64,000 nucleotides of DNA from a virus. This document shows, one piece after another, positions 27,075 through 34,570 of the stretch. The translations under genes and the position numbers were made by a program. The notes under the pieces are model-generated. The model had not been told where the DNA came from. It was given only the letters and a program-made list of their open reading frames with translations, and ran no database searches. Location: positions 62,001 through 126,000 of the IMG/VR virus record IMGVR_UViG_3300031754_000001, one strand, 5' to 3'. Position 1 is the first letter of the stretch. Each line of letters begins with the position of its first letter.

Positions 27075-27129
27075 AAAGAACCCGGCCCAGGTCAGCGGGG
27101 ATGCAACAGGAAAACTAACCTGGGCCGGG
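27075..27129 (-). terminator. terminator of the 28-32 kb operon
   Basis: A perfect 12-bp stem (27118-27129 with 27081-27092) around a 25-nt loop, followed in the minus direction by TTCTTTACT. It lies just after the last gene of the regulatory operon and before the DUF932 promoter. Confidence 0.7.
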
Positions 27130-27134
27130 CTGGT

Positions 27135-28143
27135 TCAGCGCCGGTAACGCAGCGTCGTGCATGACTTGTAGTGCTCGTGCAAGTCCGGGACCTGGCGGTG
27201 GCAGTACCCGCACGTGGTTTCCGGCGGGGTGTACTGCGGGCTCGGCGGGTACTTCGCCAGCATCAGCGGCAGCGTCTCGCAGACCTCCGCGCCCGGGTAC
27301 ATCTGCTCCAGCCGGTCGCCGATCACCGCCATCCAGGCCTGCGCTGCGTCCTGCGCTGCCCGGATCTCCTCTGCGGAGGGTTCCGGCGGCTCCGGCGGGG
27401 GCGGAACATACCGGGGCGCGCCGCCCAGCGACGGGGGCACCGGGGGAGCGCCGGGGAAGCTGATGACCCTCCCGGTGAAACGGGGCGCCGGGCGCCAGGG
27501 CGAGAGCGGGGCGGACAGGGGCCGCCCGAACATCGCGTCATTGCCGTCCGTACGGGGCAGGTCGGGCTCGATCACGAGCGGCAGGTGCAGCGCCACGATC
27601 TCAGCCTTCTGCGCGCGGAAGCCGAGCGGGCCGGTCAGCACCTGGCCGGAGCCCTCGATCACGCCGACGACGGGCAGCGCGCCGTCCCGGCCCAGTTCGT
27701 GCGGCTGGACCTGCCAGTACGCCCAGAATCCGCAAGCGCACGAAATTTCCGGGATCTCGTCTCCGGTGTGCACCTCGTGCCCGTACACCGGCTTGCACAC
27801 GGCCAGGTTCTCGCCTGGCTGCCAGTCACCCCTGGCTCCGCACAGCAGGCGGGGATGCCAGTCCTGCTCTGCGCGGGCCGGGCTGCGATCCAGCCGCGGG
27901 GCGTCCAGCGTCCACCACCGGTAGCCGAAAACGGTCCCGGCGATGAAGTCGGCCCCGTCGAACCCGGACATGCCCCGGACGCCCGGCTTAGGCCCCGGCG
28001 GCTTCAGCGCAAACTGCGGGGGCGGCCATGGCCGGTGCCCGGACACTGTAACGGCACCTCCCCGGGAATACCCGGCCCCGCTCACCACGGTCGTGCCTGA
28101 CGGCTTCTGCGGCGGCGCCCCGGTAAAGATCCAGAGCCGCATG
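27135..28143 (-). CDS. unknown protein with Cys-rich ends
   Basis: 335 residues if started at ATG 28143, where codon bias becomes typical again; ATG 27974 is an alternative. Contains GYRWWTLDAPRL and a Cys/His region (CGARGDW, ISCACGFWAYW) that could bind zinc, a Pro-rich middle, and CGYCHRQVPDLHEH near the end, a probable zinc finger. The frame stays open to 28418, but codon bias between 28178 and 28315 favours another frame. Function unknown. Confidence 0.65.
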
Positions 28144-28177
28144 CTGTCAGCGCGGAGTACCGGGGGAAGCTGATGAC

Positions 28178-28315
28178 CTAGGCAGGGGCCGGGGCTGCAA
28201 GTGCAGGGTCCGGCATGACCTGCGGGCCGGGCGCTTCCACCTGGGTGTCCAGCTCGTCGGGCAGTCTCTCGCAGACGACCTTGCGGATCTGCTCTTTCTC
28301 GCCGATGTATCCCAT
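28178..28315 (-). CDS. 45-residue protein overlapping a longer open frame
   Basis: ATG 28315 follows GGAGGAGACGTC. The product (MGYIGEKEQIRKVVCERLPD...) has natural composition and G/C-biased third positions, unlike the longer frame running through it. The end is Pro/Ala-rich. Function unknown. Confidence 0.6.
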   Translation of the reverse strand: MGYIGEKEQIRKVVCERLPDELDTQVEAPGPQVMPDPALAAPAPA

Positions 28316-28418
28316 GACGTCTCCTCCATAGCAGGACGGCCCGGCGGTACCAGGCCGCGATGACGGTAATCCAGGTGATGACGAGCAGGACCCAGAGACC
28401 GGTTAGGACCGGGGCCAT
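28316..28418 (-). other. coding segment for one membrane helix without its own stop
   Basis: From ATG 28418 the frame encodes a hydrophobic helix (LWVLLVITWITVIAAWY) and a basic end, with coding-like third positions. It has no stop before entering the 28178-28315 gene in another frame; it stays open to 27135. Either a membrane-anchored long form exists or a small membrane gene has lost its end. Confidence 0.4.
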
Positions 28419-28424
28419 ATCAGC

Positions 28425-29312
28425 CTACGACGCCAGGAGTTCCGTGCCGGTCCCGTCGCAGCCGCCCGCAAGCCCGGGAACGGTCTCGCCCGCGAGCGCG
28501 AACCCGGCCGCGGACAGCTGATCGCGGACCTCGGCCAGCGACGCCGGGCCGAAATTCCGGATGCGCCGGAGCGATTCCGCGTCGTGGGAGATCAGCTCCC
28601 CGATCGTGCGGATGCTGCCGGCGCCAGGCCGGCTGTCCGCGGAGAGGTCGCCCCGGAGCAGGGCGTTGTGCGTGCGGACGGTCAGGTCCAGCTCCCCGAT
28701 CTCGTCGTCCCCGGTCAGGTCGCAGATCGGGGCGATCTCCTCTTCGTCCGCCTCGGCCGGGCGGGCGGCGACGGCCTCGGCGATCGCGCCGCCGAGCACT
28801 TCGTCATCCGCGCCGGAGACCATCAGCTCGTACGCGTCCCTCAGCGGCCGGGAGTAGTACACGCGGCCGGACACCGGGTTCTTGTACCGGATGCCGTGCT
28901 CCCGGGCGAAAATCCGCAGGTCCCTGTTGTAATCCAGGCGGCTGCGGCGGGCGTTCTCGTTCTCGTGCGGGGGCAGCGGGGGACCGCCGGGGAGCAGGTC
29001 ACGCGGCGTGCACGGGTCACCCGGGCGGCTCAGCGCCGCGCAGTAGGCGCGCACGGTGCGGGCCTTCGGCTTGCGCCCGCCTGGCTGGGCTCCCGTCTCG
29101 TTCTTGGCGATGGCGTCCCGGCTGACGGTCAGCGGGGAGCCGTCGTCGTCCGTCAGGTTCAGCGCGGTGATCGCGTCCGCGAGATCCTGGCGGGACCAGC
29201 CGCGGCTTTCCCGCCACCAGGTCAGCCGGTCAGGATCGATGGCGATGCCTGATACCGGCCGCTTCGGGGGCGCAGGCCGCTGCTCCTGCCTTTCCTGCGT
29301 CATGGCTGACAT
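28425..29312 (-). CDS. HTH / Lsr2-C-like / RNA polymerase alpha-CTD fusion regulator
   Basis: 295 residues from ATG 29312 (CGGAG upstream). Three domains in order: an XRE-like helix-turn-helix (~27-95, RLTWWRESRGWSRQDLADAI); a segment like the Lsr2 C-terminal DNA-binding domain (~127-166, RDLRIFAREHG...RPLRDAYE); and a C-terminal domain like the RNA polymerase alpha C-terminal domain (~205-275). The last keeps residues equivalent to E. coli Arg265 (R213), Asn268 (N216), Asn294 (N253), Gly296 (G255) and Ser299 (S258), with a ~10-residue insertion. The alpha-CTD binds UP elements and activators. A fusion to specific DNA-binding domains could recruit or redirect host RNA polymerase; that role is inferred. 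Confidence 0.75.
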   Translation of the reverse strand: MSAMTQERQEQRPAPPKRPVSGIAIDPDRLTWWRESRGWSRQDLADAITALNLTDDDGSPLTVSRDAIAKNETGAQPGGRKPKARTVRAYCAALSRPGDPCTPRDLLPGGPPLPPHENENARRSRLDYNRDLRIFAREHGIRYKNPVSGRVYYSRPLRDAYELMVSGADDEVLGGAIAEAVAARPAEADEEEIAPICDLTGDDEIGELDLTVRTHNALLRGDLSADSRPGAGSIRTIGELISHDAESLRRIRNFGPASLAEVRDQLSAAGFALAGETVPGLAGGCDGTGTELLAS

Positions 29313-29644
29313 GGTATCGCTCCGTGGTTTGCGGGATAATACCCGATGATACGTCCTGATACAGGTAACACCCGGGGCGCAGGCAGTTGTTCCGGGACTC
29401 CTGGCTGGTCACCAGCGTCTGATGGCAATACATGAGGCTGCCCGTCACACGTGTGCACGCGATCAGCGAACGTGATCGTCACCGGACCGCCCGGCCAGGT
29501 CTCATCAGGCGGAAGCAGCCTGGTATCGATCACCTGGTAATACGGCCCGCACTCGTCCTCACCTACGAGAACGCGCCCGCAGCGGACGCACGTGCGATCC
29601 GGGGCAGGGCGGTACCTGCCGTCCCCGGTGAACAGCCTGCTCAT
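29300..29644 (-). CDS. unknown protein with zinc-ribbon start
   Basis: 114 residues from ATG 29644 (overlap with previous stop). CVRCGRVLVGEDECG near the N-terminus suggests a zinc ribbon. From about 29450 the codon bias favours another frame (encoding CHQTLVTSQESRNNC and CLRPGC-type sequence), so the true C-terminus may be altered by an indel. It overlaps the start of the fusion regulator by 13 nt. Confidence 0.55.
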   Translation of the reverse strand: MSRLFTGDGRYRPAPDRTCVRCGRVLVGEDECGPYYQVIDTRLLPPDETWPGGPVTITFADRVHTCDGQPHVLPSDAGDQPGVPEQLPAPRVLPVSGRIIGYYPANHGAIPCQP

Positions 29645-30102
29645 ATCGCGTTCCCCGTCGCCGGGTCGTAGTCCGGCTGCAGCTTGTGCTCGGCGGTCAG
29701 CAGGTGATCTTCGCCGGCCAGGTGATGCGCGTACGCCCGCTTGGTCTTGGCCGGGGGATAGTATCCGCCTTTGACCAGCGCAGTAAGGTTGTACCCCATC
29801 GCCTTCGCCCACTCAATCCGGGCCTTGTTGAACTCCTGTACCTCCCGGTTCTTGCTAGCCCGGCTAGCGGCAGGCGTATCAGGCGTGCCCATCTCACCAG
29901 GCTCGTGGCTGGCGTCCAGGAACGGGGCCATTGCCTCGCGCAGGGCCTTGGCCCAGTCCCGCGTCAGGTCTAGCTCGCGGATGTCCAGCTTGTCCGGGTC
30001 CGGGCCGATCGCGAGATAAAGGGTTTCCTCGGCCGGGACGTGCCGGTCAGGCTCCGTGGCCCGGGTCATGTCGCAGCTGCAGATGATCTGGATGAACTTC
30101 AC
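29641..30102 (-). CDS. Lsr2-like nucleoid-associated protein candidate
   Basis: 153 residues from GTG 30102 after GGAGGATCCC. The N-terminal part (EETLYLAIGPD...IRELDLTRDWAKALREAMAPFLDAS) follows the Lsr2 dimerisation domain pattern ETVxFxLDG...IDLxxxNAxxLRxxL. Residues ~90-128 (NKARIEWAKAMGYNLTALV...AYAHHL) follow the helix-loop-helix of the Lsr2 DNA-binding domain, but the minor-groove RGR loop is replaced by KGGYY. Lsr2 silences AT-rich foreign DNA in actinobacteria; a phage version could counter or mimic it. The family call is by eye. Confidence 0.55.
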   Translation of the reverse strand: MKFIQIICSCDMTRATEPDRHVPAEETLYLAIGPDPDKLDIRELDLTRDWAKALREAMAPFLDASHEPGEMGTPDTPAASRASKNREVQEFNKARIEWAKAMGYNLTALVKGGYYPPAKTKRAYAHHLAGEDHLLTAEHKLQPDYDPATGNAI

Positions 30103-30266
30103 GGGATCCTCCACCCGCCGGGCACGGGCTCGGCCCAGTCCCGGTCGCTGGCCTCGCGCAGGAACACGCGGACGAAATGCTCGGTCTCGCCCGTCGCGGC
30201 GGCAACCTTCTCCGCGGTGACGACCTCGCCGACGTGCTCGTGCAGGTACCTGGTGATGCTGATCAC
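30099..30266 (-). CDS. 55-residue winged-helix-like protein
   Basis: GTG 30266 overlaps the previous stop (GTGA), and its stop overlaps the next GTG. The sequence (ITRYLHEHVGEVVTAEKVAA, then helix, then PVPGGWRI) has the helix-turn-helix-strand order of a minimal winged helix. It sits directly before the Lsr2-like gene, in an operon of DNA-binding proteins. Confidence 0.65.
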   Translation of the reverse strand: MISITRYLHEHVGEVVTAEKVAAATGETEHFVRVFLREASDRDWAEPVPGGWRIP

Positions 30267-30553
30267 AGCACGCCGTCTTTCTGCTCGTAGCCGCGATTGC
30301 CCGTGTCACTGTTCCCGATGGGGATCTTACTGAGATCGAGACTGGGATCTGCACGCGTCATCAGCTCGTCCAGGAGTTCCTGCCGGTCCGTGGTCAGCGC
30401 CGTCAGCAGGCCGCGGGCGTACGCGTCCTCAGCCAGTTCCGCGATCTTCCGGTGGAGCTGCCGGACAGCCCGGTGGCTCATGAAAGGCCGGGTCTCCAGG
30501 TCCTCCAGCCGGGCTTGCAGGTCATCCGGAAGCGGCGGGCGCGGGGCGTTCAT
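30263..30553 (-). CDS. unknown helical protein
   Basis: 96 residues, helical, with heptad character (VRQLHRKIAELAEDAYARGL) and a polar C-terminus containing GNSDTG. It overlaps both neighbours by 4 nt. Function unknown. Confidence 0.72.
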   Translation of the reverse strand: MNAPRPPLPDDLQARLEDLETRPFMSHRAVRQLHRKIAELAEDAYARGLLTALTTDRQELLDELMTRADPSLDLSKIPIGNSDTGNRGYEQKDGVL

Positions 30554-30780
30554 GACACGACCGTCCTCTCCTCGCAGAACCGGGACCGGCCGCTGAACTC
30601 GCGGATCTTGCGCATGTCCTCTTCCGAGGCGTACCACTCCGTGGCACCCGGATTAGTCAGCCAGCGCAAAACCGCGGATCCGTCGCTGAATACACAGGCC
30701 TCGGCCACGATCCCGGTAGGCCTGGTGACCTCTGACGGGCCGGGCACCTCACGTACCAGGCTGAGGATGCGGGCAGTCAT
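30550..30780 (-). CDS. unknown 76-residue protein
   Basis: Beta-rich with an invariant-looking core (GIVAEACVFSDGSAVLRWLT) and a helical end, like small phage proteins that bind nucleic acid or host factors. 4-nt overlaps on both sides. No family recognised. Confidence 0.7.
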   Translation of the reverse strand: MTARILSLVREVPGPSEVTRPTGIVAEACVFSDGSAVLRWLTNPGATEWYASEEDMRKIREFSGRSRFCEERTVVS

Positions 30781-31247
30781 GGCGCGATCCAGCGGATGCG
30801 CGGATGCCTGGCGTCGCCGTGATCCGCCGCTGCCTGGTTCTGGTGCGACAGGTCGTGGCTCACGTGCAGGAACTGCAGCCTGGCCGTAATGGACTGCCGG
30901 GCATCCCCGGAGTAGGGAGCCGTGTCCAGCAGGTAGAGCAGGCTGTTCCGGCAGAACCGGCAGGACCGCAGGCAGTTCCCGGTCCGGTAATCGGCCAGGG
31001 ACTGCTCAGCCACGACCGCGACCAGGATGTCCAGAACTTCCGCGGGCGGAGTGCGGACTTCCGGCCGGGATGCCGGAGAGCCGAGGATGGCCACCTCTGC
31101 CAGGATCTCCTGGATGTCCGGCTCATCATCGGGCCGCAGCCGGAAATGGATGGCGACCTGTTTCGCGGTCAGGGGCTCGGCCATGTTCAGCCGGATGAAG
31201 TCCCTGATCCTGCGGCGGGTGGAGTAGTCCAGGCCATGCCTGCTCAC
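30777..31247 (-). CDS. helical protein with CxxxCxxC cluster
   Basis: 156 residues from GTG 31247 (GTGA overlap). An N-terminal helical region with an HTH-like element (LTAKQVAIHFRLRPDD) is followed by CLRSCRFC, a probable metal site, then helices. It may bind DNA. The longer upstream frame is compositionally non-coding. Confidence 0.68.
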   Translation of the reverse strand: MSRHGLDYSTRRRIRDFIRLNMAEPLTAKQVAIHFRLRPDDEPDIQEILAEVAILGSPASRPEVRTPPAEVLDILVAVVAEQSLADYRTGNCLRSCRFCRNSLLYLLDTAPYSGDARQSITARLQFLHVSHDLSHQNQAAADHGDARHPRIRWIAP

Positions 31248-31810
31248 AGCAGCGTCCCGTCGCCCAGCACCGGCTCGTCGGCGAACAGCTCGCCGGCCAT
31301 CAAGACCGTGATGTAGTCGATGACGTCCAGCCGGGTGATCCGCGAGCCTTCCGGCCGGATCTCCCAGATGCTCATGTCGCGCTTGTACTGGCGGTGCCGG
31401 CCGCGCTCCATGAAGATGCCCTGCGCGCCCGTGTAGGTGGTGCGGACGGAGCCGCAGGTGCGCCCGGAGCCGTCCTCGTCGCGGGTGCAGGTCTCGGTGA
31501 TCAGGAACGCGCCCTCCTGCTCCGGGGCCAGCACCGCCCGCCATCCCCGCGGCCGGCCGCGGCCCGGGATGAGAACCGGCCAGGTATGCCCGTAAGCCAG
31601 GCAGAGCAGCTGCTGCAGGGTCAGCTTGTCCAGGTAGGCGACGACGGCCGCGCCGAGCCGGGCGGTCAGCATCTTGCGGGTGGGCAGCCTGGTCTTGCGG
31701 CCCTTGCGGCGGGGCGTGCTCCCGGCCGCGGTGACCCGGGGCTCGGTGACCTTATCCGTTTCCGCGATGGCCCTGGCGATCTTATCCCTGGCGGACGTGG
31801 CTGATGCCAT
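31244..31810 (-). CDS. first gene of the regulatory operon, unknown
   Basis: 188 residues from ATG 31810 after AGGAGAAAACTG. A basic N-terminus (GSTPRRKGRKTRLPTRK) leads to a helical segment, then a compact beta-rich domain with CTRDEDGSGRTCG, a possible metal site. A basic tail ahead of a folded domain suggests nucleic-acid binding. It heads at least seven coupled genes. Confidence 0.72.
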   Translation of the reverse strand: MASATSARDKIARAIAETDKVTEPRVTAAGSTPRRKGRKTRLPTRKMLTARLGAAVVAYLDKLTLQQLLCLAYGHTWPVLIPGRGRPRGWRAVLAPEQEGAFLITETCTRDEDGSGRTCGSVRTTYTGAQGIFMERGRHRQYKRDMSIWEIRPEGSRITRLDVIDYITVLMAGELFADEPVLGDGTLL

Positions 31811-31842
31811 CAGTTTTCTCCTGGTCTCGGTCTGGGATCTTT

Positions 31843-31870
31843 GGTATACGCTGTCCTATGCAGTCTACAA
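31843..31870 (-). promoter_or_regulatory. candidate promoter of the regulatory operon
   Basis: On the minus strand TTGTAG (31870-31865) and TATACC (31848-31843) are 16 bp apart, 33 bp upstream of the first start. The adjoining plus-strand TGTCCTATGCAGT recurs with one change beside the DUF932 promoter (27001-27013), so both may share an operator. Confidence 0.5.
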
Positions 31871-31913
31871 GACGCATGAACCAAGCTATCTATTCCTGCG
31901 GGTCACAGCAAGG

Positions 31914-31973
31914 CTGGCCTTCCGGCACTGCGAGCACGGATTGCGGTCCGGCGCATTCGGCCGGAAAGGCCAG
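31914..31973 (-). terminator. long stem-loop between minus-strand transcription units
   Basis: A 13-bp stem with one bulged base (31914-31926 with 31960-31973) enclosing ~33 nt, just after the 31984 stop and before the next promoter. No long T-tract, so termination is plausible but unproven. Confidence 0.45.
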
Positions 31974-31983
31974 GTGCTCACGG

Positions 31984-32532
31984 TTACATCGCCACGACCG
32001 GCTTGACAGCCCCGCGGAAAGCCGGGTCGTTCTCCGCGGCCTCGGCCAGCAGCTCGCGCATCGGCCCGGACACCGCCGCGCTAGACCCGCCGCCGGCCCC
32101 GCGGTGCCGGGCCACGGTAAGCCGCCGGATCACCGCGTCGTGAGTGGGCAGCGACCAGACCGTGTACTGCGGGTACTCGGTGATCACCTCCGCCGGGATA
32201 CGGCGCCGGGATTCCTCCAGCGTCATGGGCGGGCACTGCTCGCGGCCGGGCCGGGACGGCAGGACCCCGCAGTAGACCGTCTTCTCCGGCAGCTCATCCC
32301 GCGAGGTCCGGACCGGCTTGCGGACATGGGCAGCCCCGCCGGGCGCGTGCCACACCGTGCTGATGCTGGCCTGGACGAAGATGTACGTGCCGTCCGCCTT
32401 GCGGTAGAGGCTGGCGTCCATCCACCGGGCACGCTGCCGGTCTTTCGGGTCCAGCCTGGTGCTGACCGGCCCGGCGATGCGCTCTCCCTCGAACTCGTAC
32501 ACCACGGATTCGTCTTCGATGCGCACCTTCAT
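31984..32532 (-). CDS. unknown 182-residue protein
   Basis: Starts at ATG 32532 with GGAGAACGACGAC upstream. The N-terminus is beta-rich (KVRIEDESVVYEFEGERIAG) and the middle mixed; the C-terminus has a helical region (MRELLAEAAENDPAFRG). It is transcribed divergently from the replication block. No family recognised. Confidence 0.72.
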   Translation of the reverse strand: MKVRIEDESVVYEFEGERIAGPVSTRLDPKDRQRARWMDASLYRKADGTYIFVQASISTVWHAPGGAAHVRKPVRTSRDELPEKTVYCGVLPSRPGREQCPPMTLEESRRRIPAEVITEYPQYTVWSLPTHDAVIRRLTVARHRGAGGGSSAAVSGPMRELLAEAAENDPAFRGAVKPVVAM

Positions 32533-32549
32533 GTCGTCGTTCTCCGTCT

Positions 32550-32631
32550 CTCCTGATCGTCGGCCTGCATCTGACAGCGTACCGGCGGCCGGGTTATCCT
32601 GGCAGGGCAGCACACGACCGACGATCAGGAG
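32550..32631. promoter_or_regulatory. 14-bp inverted repeat in the divergent control region
   Basis: 32550-32563 (CTCCTGATCGTCGG) is the exact reverse complement of 32618-32631. The arms carry the ribosome sites of the two divergent genes and flank the promoter candidate, so one factor or RNA structure could act on both. Confidence 0.6.
32571..32600 (+). promoter_or_regulatory. candidate promoter of the replication block
   Basis: CTGACA (32571-32576) is 18 bp from TATCCT (32595-32600), 37 bp upstream of the first plus-strand start. The -10 fits the actinobacterial TAnnnT pattern. Confidence 0.5.
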
Positions 32632-32637
32632 ACCACG

Positions 32638-33018
32638 ATGAACGCGCACCCCGGCGGCATGCCCGTACCCCCGCAGCAGGCGCAGGAGCCAGCCCGGCTG
32701 GCGGTGACGCCCGTGCCCGGCAGCCTGCTGGATGACCTGCTCGGCCAGGAAGACGCCGCCGAGGCCGCCGCGCGGGAAGCCGCCGACCGGCTCCGGTCGC
32801 TGCGGGACCGGATCAAGGCCGAGCTGACCCAGGCCCATCCCGGCGTCGCGAAATTCGACATCGCGGGCACCCCGCACCGGCCGGCGAAAAGCATGACCTG
32901 GGTGGATACCGTCCGCCTGGACACCCGGGCGATGAAGGAGCGGGAGCCGGAAACCTACGTCCGGTACGCTGTCTTCGGCGGGCGGTGGGAACTGCGCACG
33001 GCCCGGGGCGGACTGTGA
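32638..33018 (+). CDS. unknown protein, first in replication block
   Basis: 126 residues after GATCAGGAGACCACG. A Pro-rich N-terminus, a helical central region (EDAAEAAAREAADRLRSLRD) and a beta-like C-terminus (SMTWVDTVRLDTRAMK...ETYVRYAVFGGRWELR) are visible. It is probably an accessory of the adjacent recombination genes; no family is confidently recognised. Confidence 0.72.
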   Translation: MNAHPGGMPVPPQQAQEPARLAVTPVPGSLLDDLLGQEDAAEAAAREAADRLRSLRDRIKAELTQAHPGVAKFDIAGTPHRPAKSMTWVDTVRLDTRAMKEREPETYVRYAVFGGRWELRTARGGL

Positions 33019-33206
33019 TGAGCGCCCGCCGGGGCGGCATTCCCGGTCGCCGCTGGTCTGACCCGGAACCCTGCGGCACGCCCGCGGCTTACCGGCGGCA
33101 CCTCCGGCACGGCGAGAATACCTGCCGGTCCTGCCGCCAGGCCGAGCAGCGCCGCCAGGCCGGACGGCCGAGGCCGCGGCGCCGGGCGCAGGAGCTGGCC
33201 GCGTGA
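33018..33206 (+). CDS. small zinc-finger-like protein
   Basis: 62 residues. PCGTPAAYRRHLRHGENTCRSC is a C-x20-C-x2-C arrangement seen in many small actinophage proteins, followed by a very basic tail. It is a close paralogue of the next gene, suggesting tandem duplication. Probably binds nucleic acid. Confidence 0.72.
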   Translation: MSARRGGIPGRRWSDPEPCGTPAAYRRHLRHGENTCRSCRQAEQRRQAGRPRPRRRAQELAA

Positions 33207-33430
33207 ACCGGGAACTGATGCCCTGCGGGACGCCGGGGGCGTACCGGCGGCACCAGCGCCGCCACGAGAAGATCTGCCGGGCGTGCAAGGACTGGTACAA
33301 CGCGAGCCGGCCGCGGACCCGGAAGGACGGAACCGGCCACTTGGTCCTGCTTCCCGGCGTCATCGAGCCCGCCGGGCTGTGCGACTGCCCGCTGAACGAG
33401 GCGCACTGGGCCGGCCAGGAGGCGTCATGA
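33203..33430 (+). CDS. small zinc-finger-like protein, paralogue
   Basis: 75 residues from GTG 33203 (GTGA overlap). PCGTPGAYRRHQRRHEKICRAC repeats the motif of the previous gene, then the chain extends with a second Cys pair (CDCPLNEAH). Confidence 0.72.
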   Translation: MNRELMPCGTPGAYRRHQRRHEKICRACKDWYNASRPRTRKDGTGHLVLLPGVIEPAGLCDCPLNEAHWAGQEAS

Positions 33431-33615
33431 TCCCCGGCTGGCTGGGCTGGGGAATCGCCCTGTTTGCCGCGGGCCTCACTGCCGCCTGCCTGCTCCTGCC
33501 CCCGCTCCTGCGCCGCCATCCGGTCCTGGCGTGGCCGGAGGACTGGCGGGTGGCATGGCGGCTGCGGCGGGGCCGCCGGGGAATGTCAGACCCCGGTGAT
33601 AGGCATGAGTCATGA
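33427..33615 (+). CDS. 62-residue single-pass membrane protein
   Basis: ATG 33427 overlaps the previous stop by 4 nt and its stop overlaps the nuclease start. One N-terminal hydrophobic helix (about 4-28) is followed by a basic cytosolic tail (RVAWRLRRGRRG). Function unknown. Confidence 0.65.
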   Translation: MIPGWLGWGIALFAAGLTAACLLLPPLLRRHPVLAWPEDWRVAWRLRRGRRGMSDPGDRHES

Positions 33616-34436
33616 CGACTCCCCAGACCATGACCGCGGCTGCTTTCATGGGCACCGTGCCGGCGATGTCCGGCGGCAATACCCCGTTCGCCGCCCGGTA
33701 CGCCCGCGAGCTGCGCGACGTGATCCTCCGCCAGGCAAGCCGCCAGCCCCGGAACCTGCAAGTGCACCTCGGCCCATCCGAAATCGGGTCCGAATGCGAT
33801 CGCCAGGTGGTCGGCAAGTTCGCCGGCGAGCCGCACACCAACCACGTTGGTGACCCGTGGGCCTCGATCGTGGGGACCGCAGTGCACGCCTGGCTGGCTG
33901 AGAAGTTCGGCCTGGAGAACAGCCTGAACGGGTACCTTCGCTGGATTACCGAACGGCAAGTCGCCCCGCACCCGGCTTACCCTGGGCACGCTGACCTGTA
34001 TGACGGGATCGAGGAAGCCGTCGTTGACTGGAAGATCCTCGGCCCGACGTCGATGGCCAAGGTAATGTCCCCGGCTGGCCCGTCGCGGCGTTACCAGGTG
34101 CAGCTGCTGCTGTACGCGGCCGGCTACCGGAACCTGGGTGCCCCGGTAAAACGAGTAGTCCTGGCCGCGCTGCCCCGGACATCTCCCACCCTGGATTCCA
34201 TGTACTGCTGGGAGCACCTGTGCTCGCCCGCGGACGACCAGCTCATCGCCGGCGTCCTGGACGAGACCGCGTTCCGCCGGGAGCTGGCTCGGCATGTCCT
34301 AGCAGGTCAGATCAATATCGGCGATGTTCCCGTTACCCCCGGTGATGAGTGCATATGGTGCCCCTTCTACCGCCCGGAATCAGCCCGGGACGGTGCCCCC
34401 GGCTGCCCCGGCCACTCGCCGAGGATAGCCGGATGA
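33612..34436 (+). CDS. Cas4/RecB-like PD-(D/E)XK exonuclease
   Basis: 274 residues. Nuclease motifs are His92 (GTAVHAWL), Asp128 (GHADLYDG), Asp139-x-Lys141 (VVDWKILG) and a QxxxY motif at 162-168. Cys62 and a C-terminal CxxC plus Cys (CIWCPF...GCPGH) match the four-cysteine iron-sulfur site of Cas4 and AddB-type nucleases. No cas1, cas2 or array is present, so it is a phage recombination or end-processing nuclease rather than a CRISPR component. Confidence 0.85.
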   Translation: MTTPQTMTAAAFMGTVPAMSGGNTPFAARYARELRDVILRQASRQPRNLQVHLGPSEIGSECDRQVVGKFAGEPHTNHVGDPWASIVGTAVHAWLAEKFGLENSLNGYLRWITERQVAPHPAYPGHADLYDGIEEAVVDWKILGPTSMAKVMSPAGPSRRYQVQLLLYAAGYRNLGAPVKRVVLAALPRTSPTLDSMYCWEHLCSPADDQLIAGVLDETAFRRELARHVLAGQINIGDVPVTPGDECIWCPFYRPESARDGAPGCPGHSPRIAG

Positions 34437-34570
34437 CGGCACATTGCCTGTCTCATGCCGTCTCGTGCTGTCTGAAATAACACATCAGTGGTGTAATGTG
34501 GGAACCCCCGGGTGCCACTGGCGCAGGGGCGACATTTCCAGTCTCAGTTCCCAGTCCGCAGGAGGAGCAC
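34437..34570 (+). promoter_or_regulatory. intergenic control region before the ssDNA-binding gene
   Basis: This 134-bp gap has an AT-rich patch with the imperfect dyad ACACatcagtgGTGT (34481-34495) and a -10-like TAATGT just after it, then a strong GCAGGAGGAGCAC ribosome site. A promoter is likely; the -35 is unclear. Confidence 0.4.

Noticed and set aside
33612-34436. CRISPR adaptation nuclease Cas4
   Set aside because: Cas4-like motifs are present but no cas1, cas2 or array; phages commonly carry this fold for recombination.
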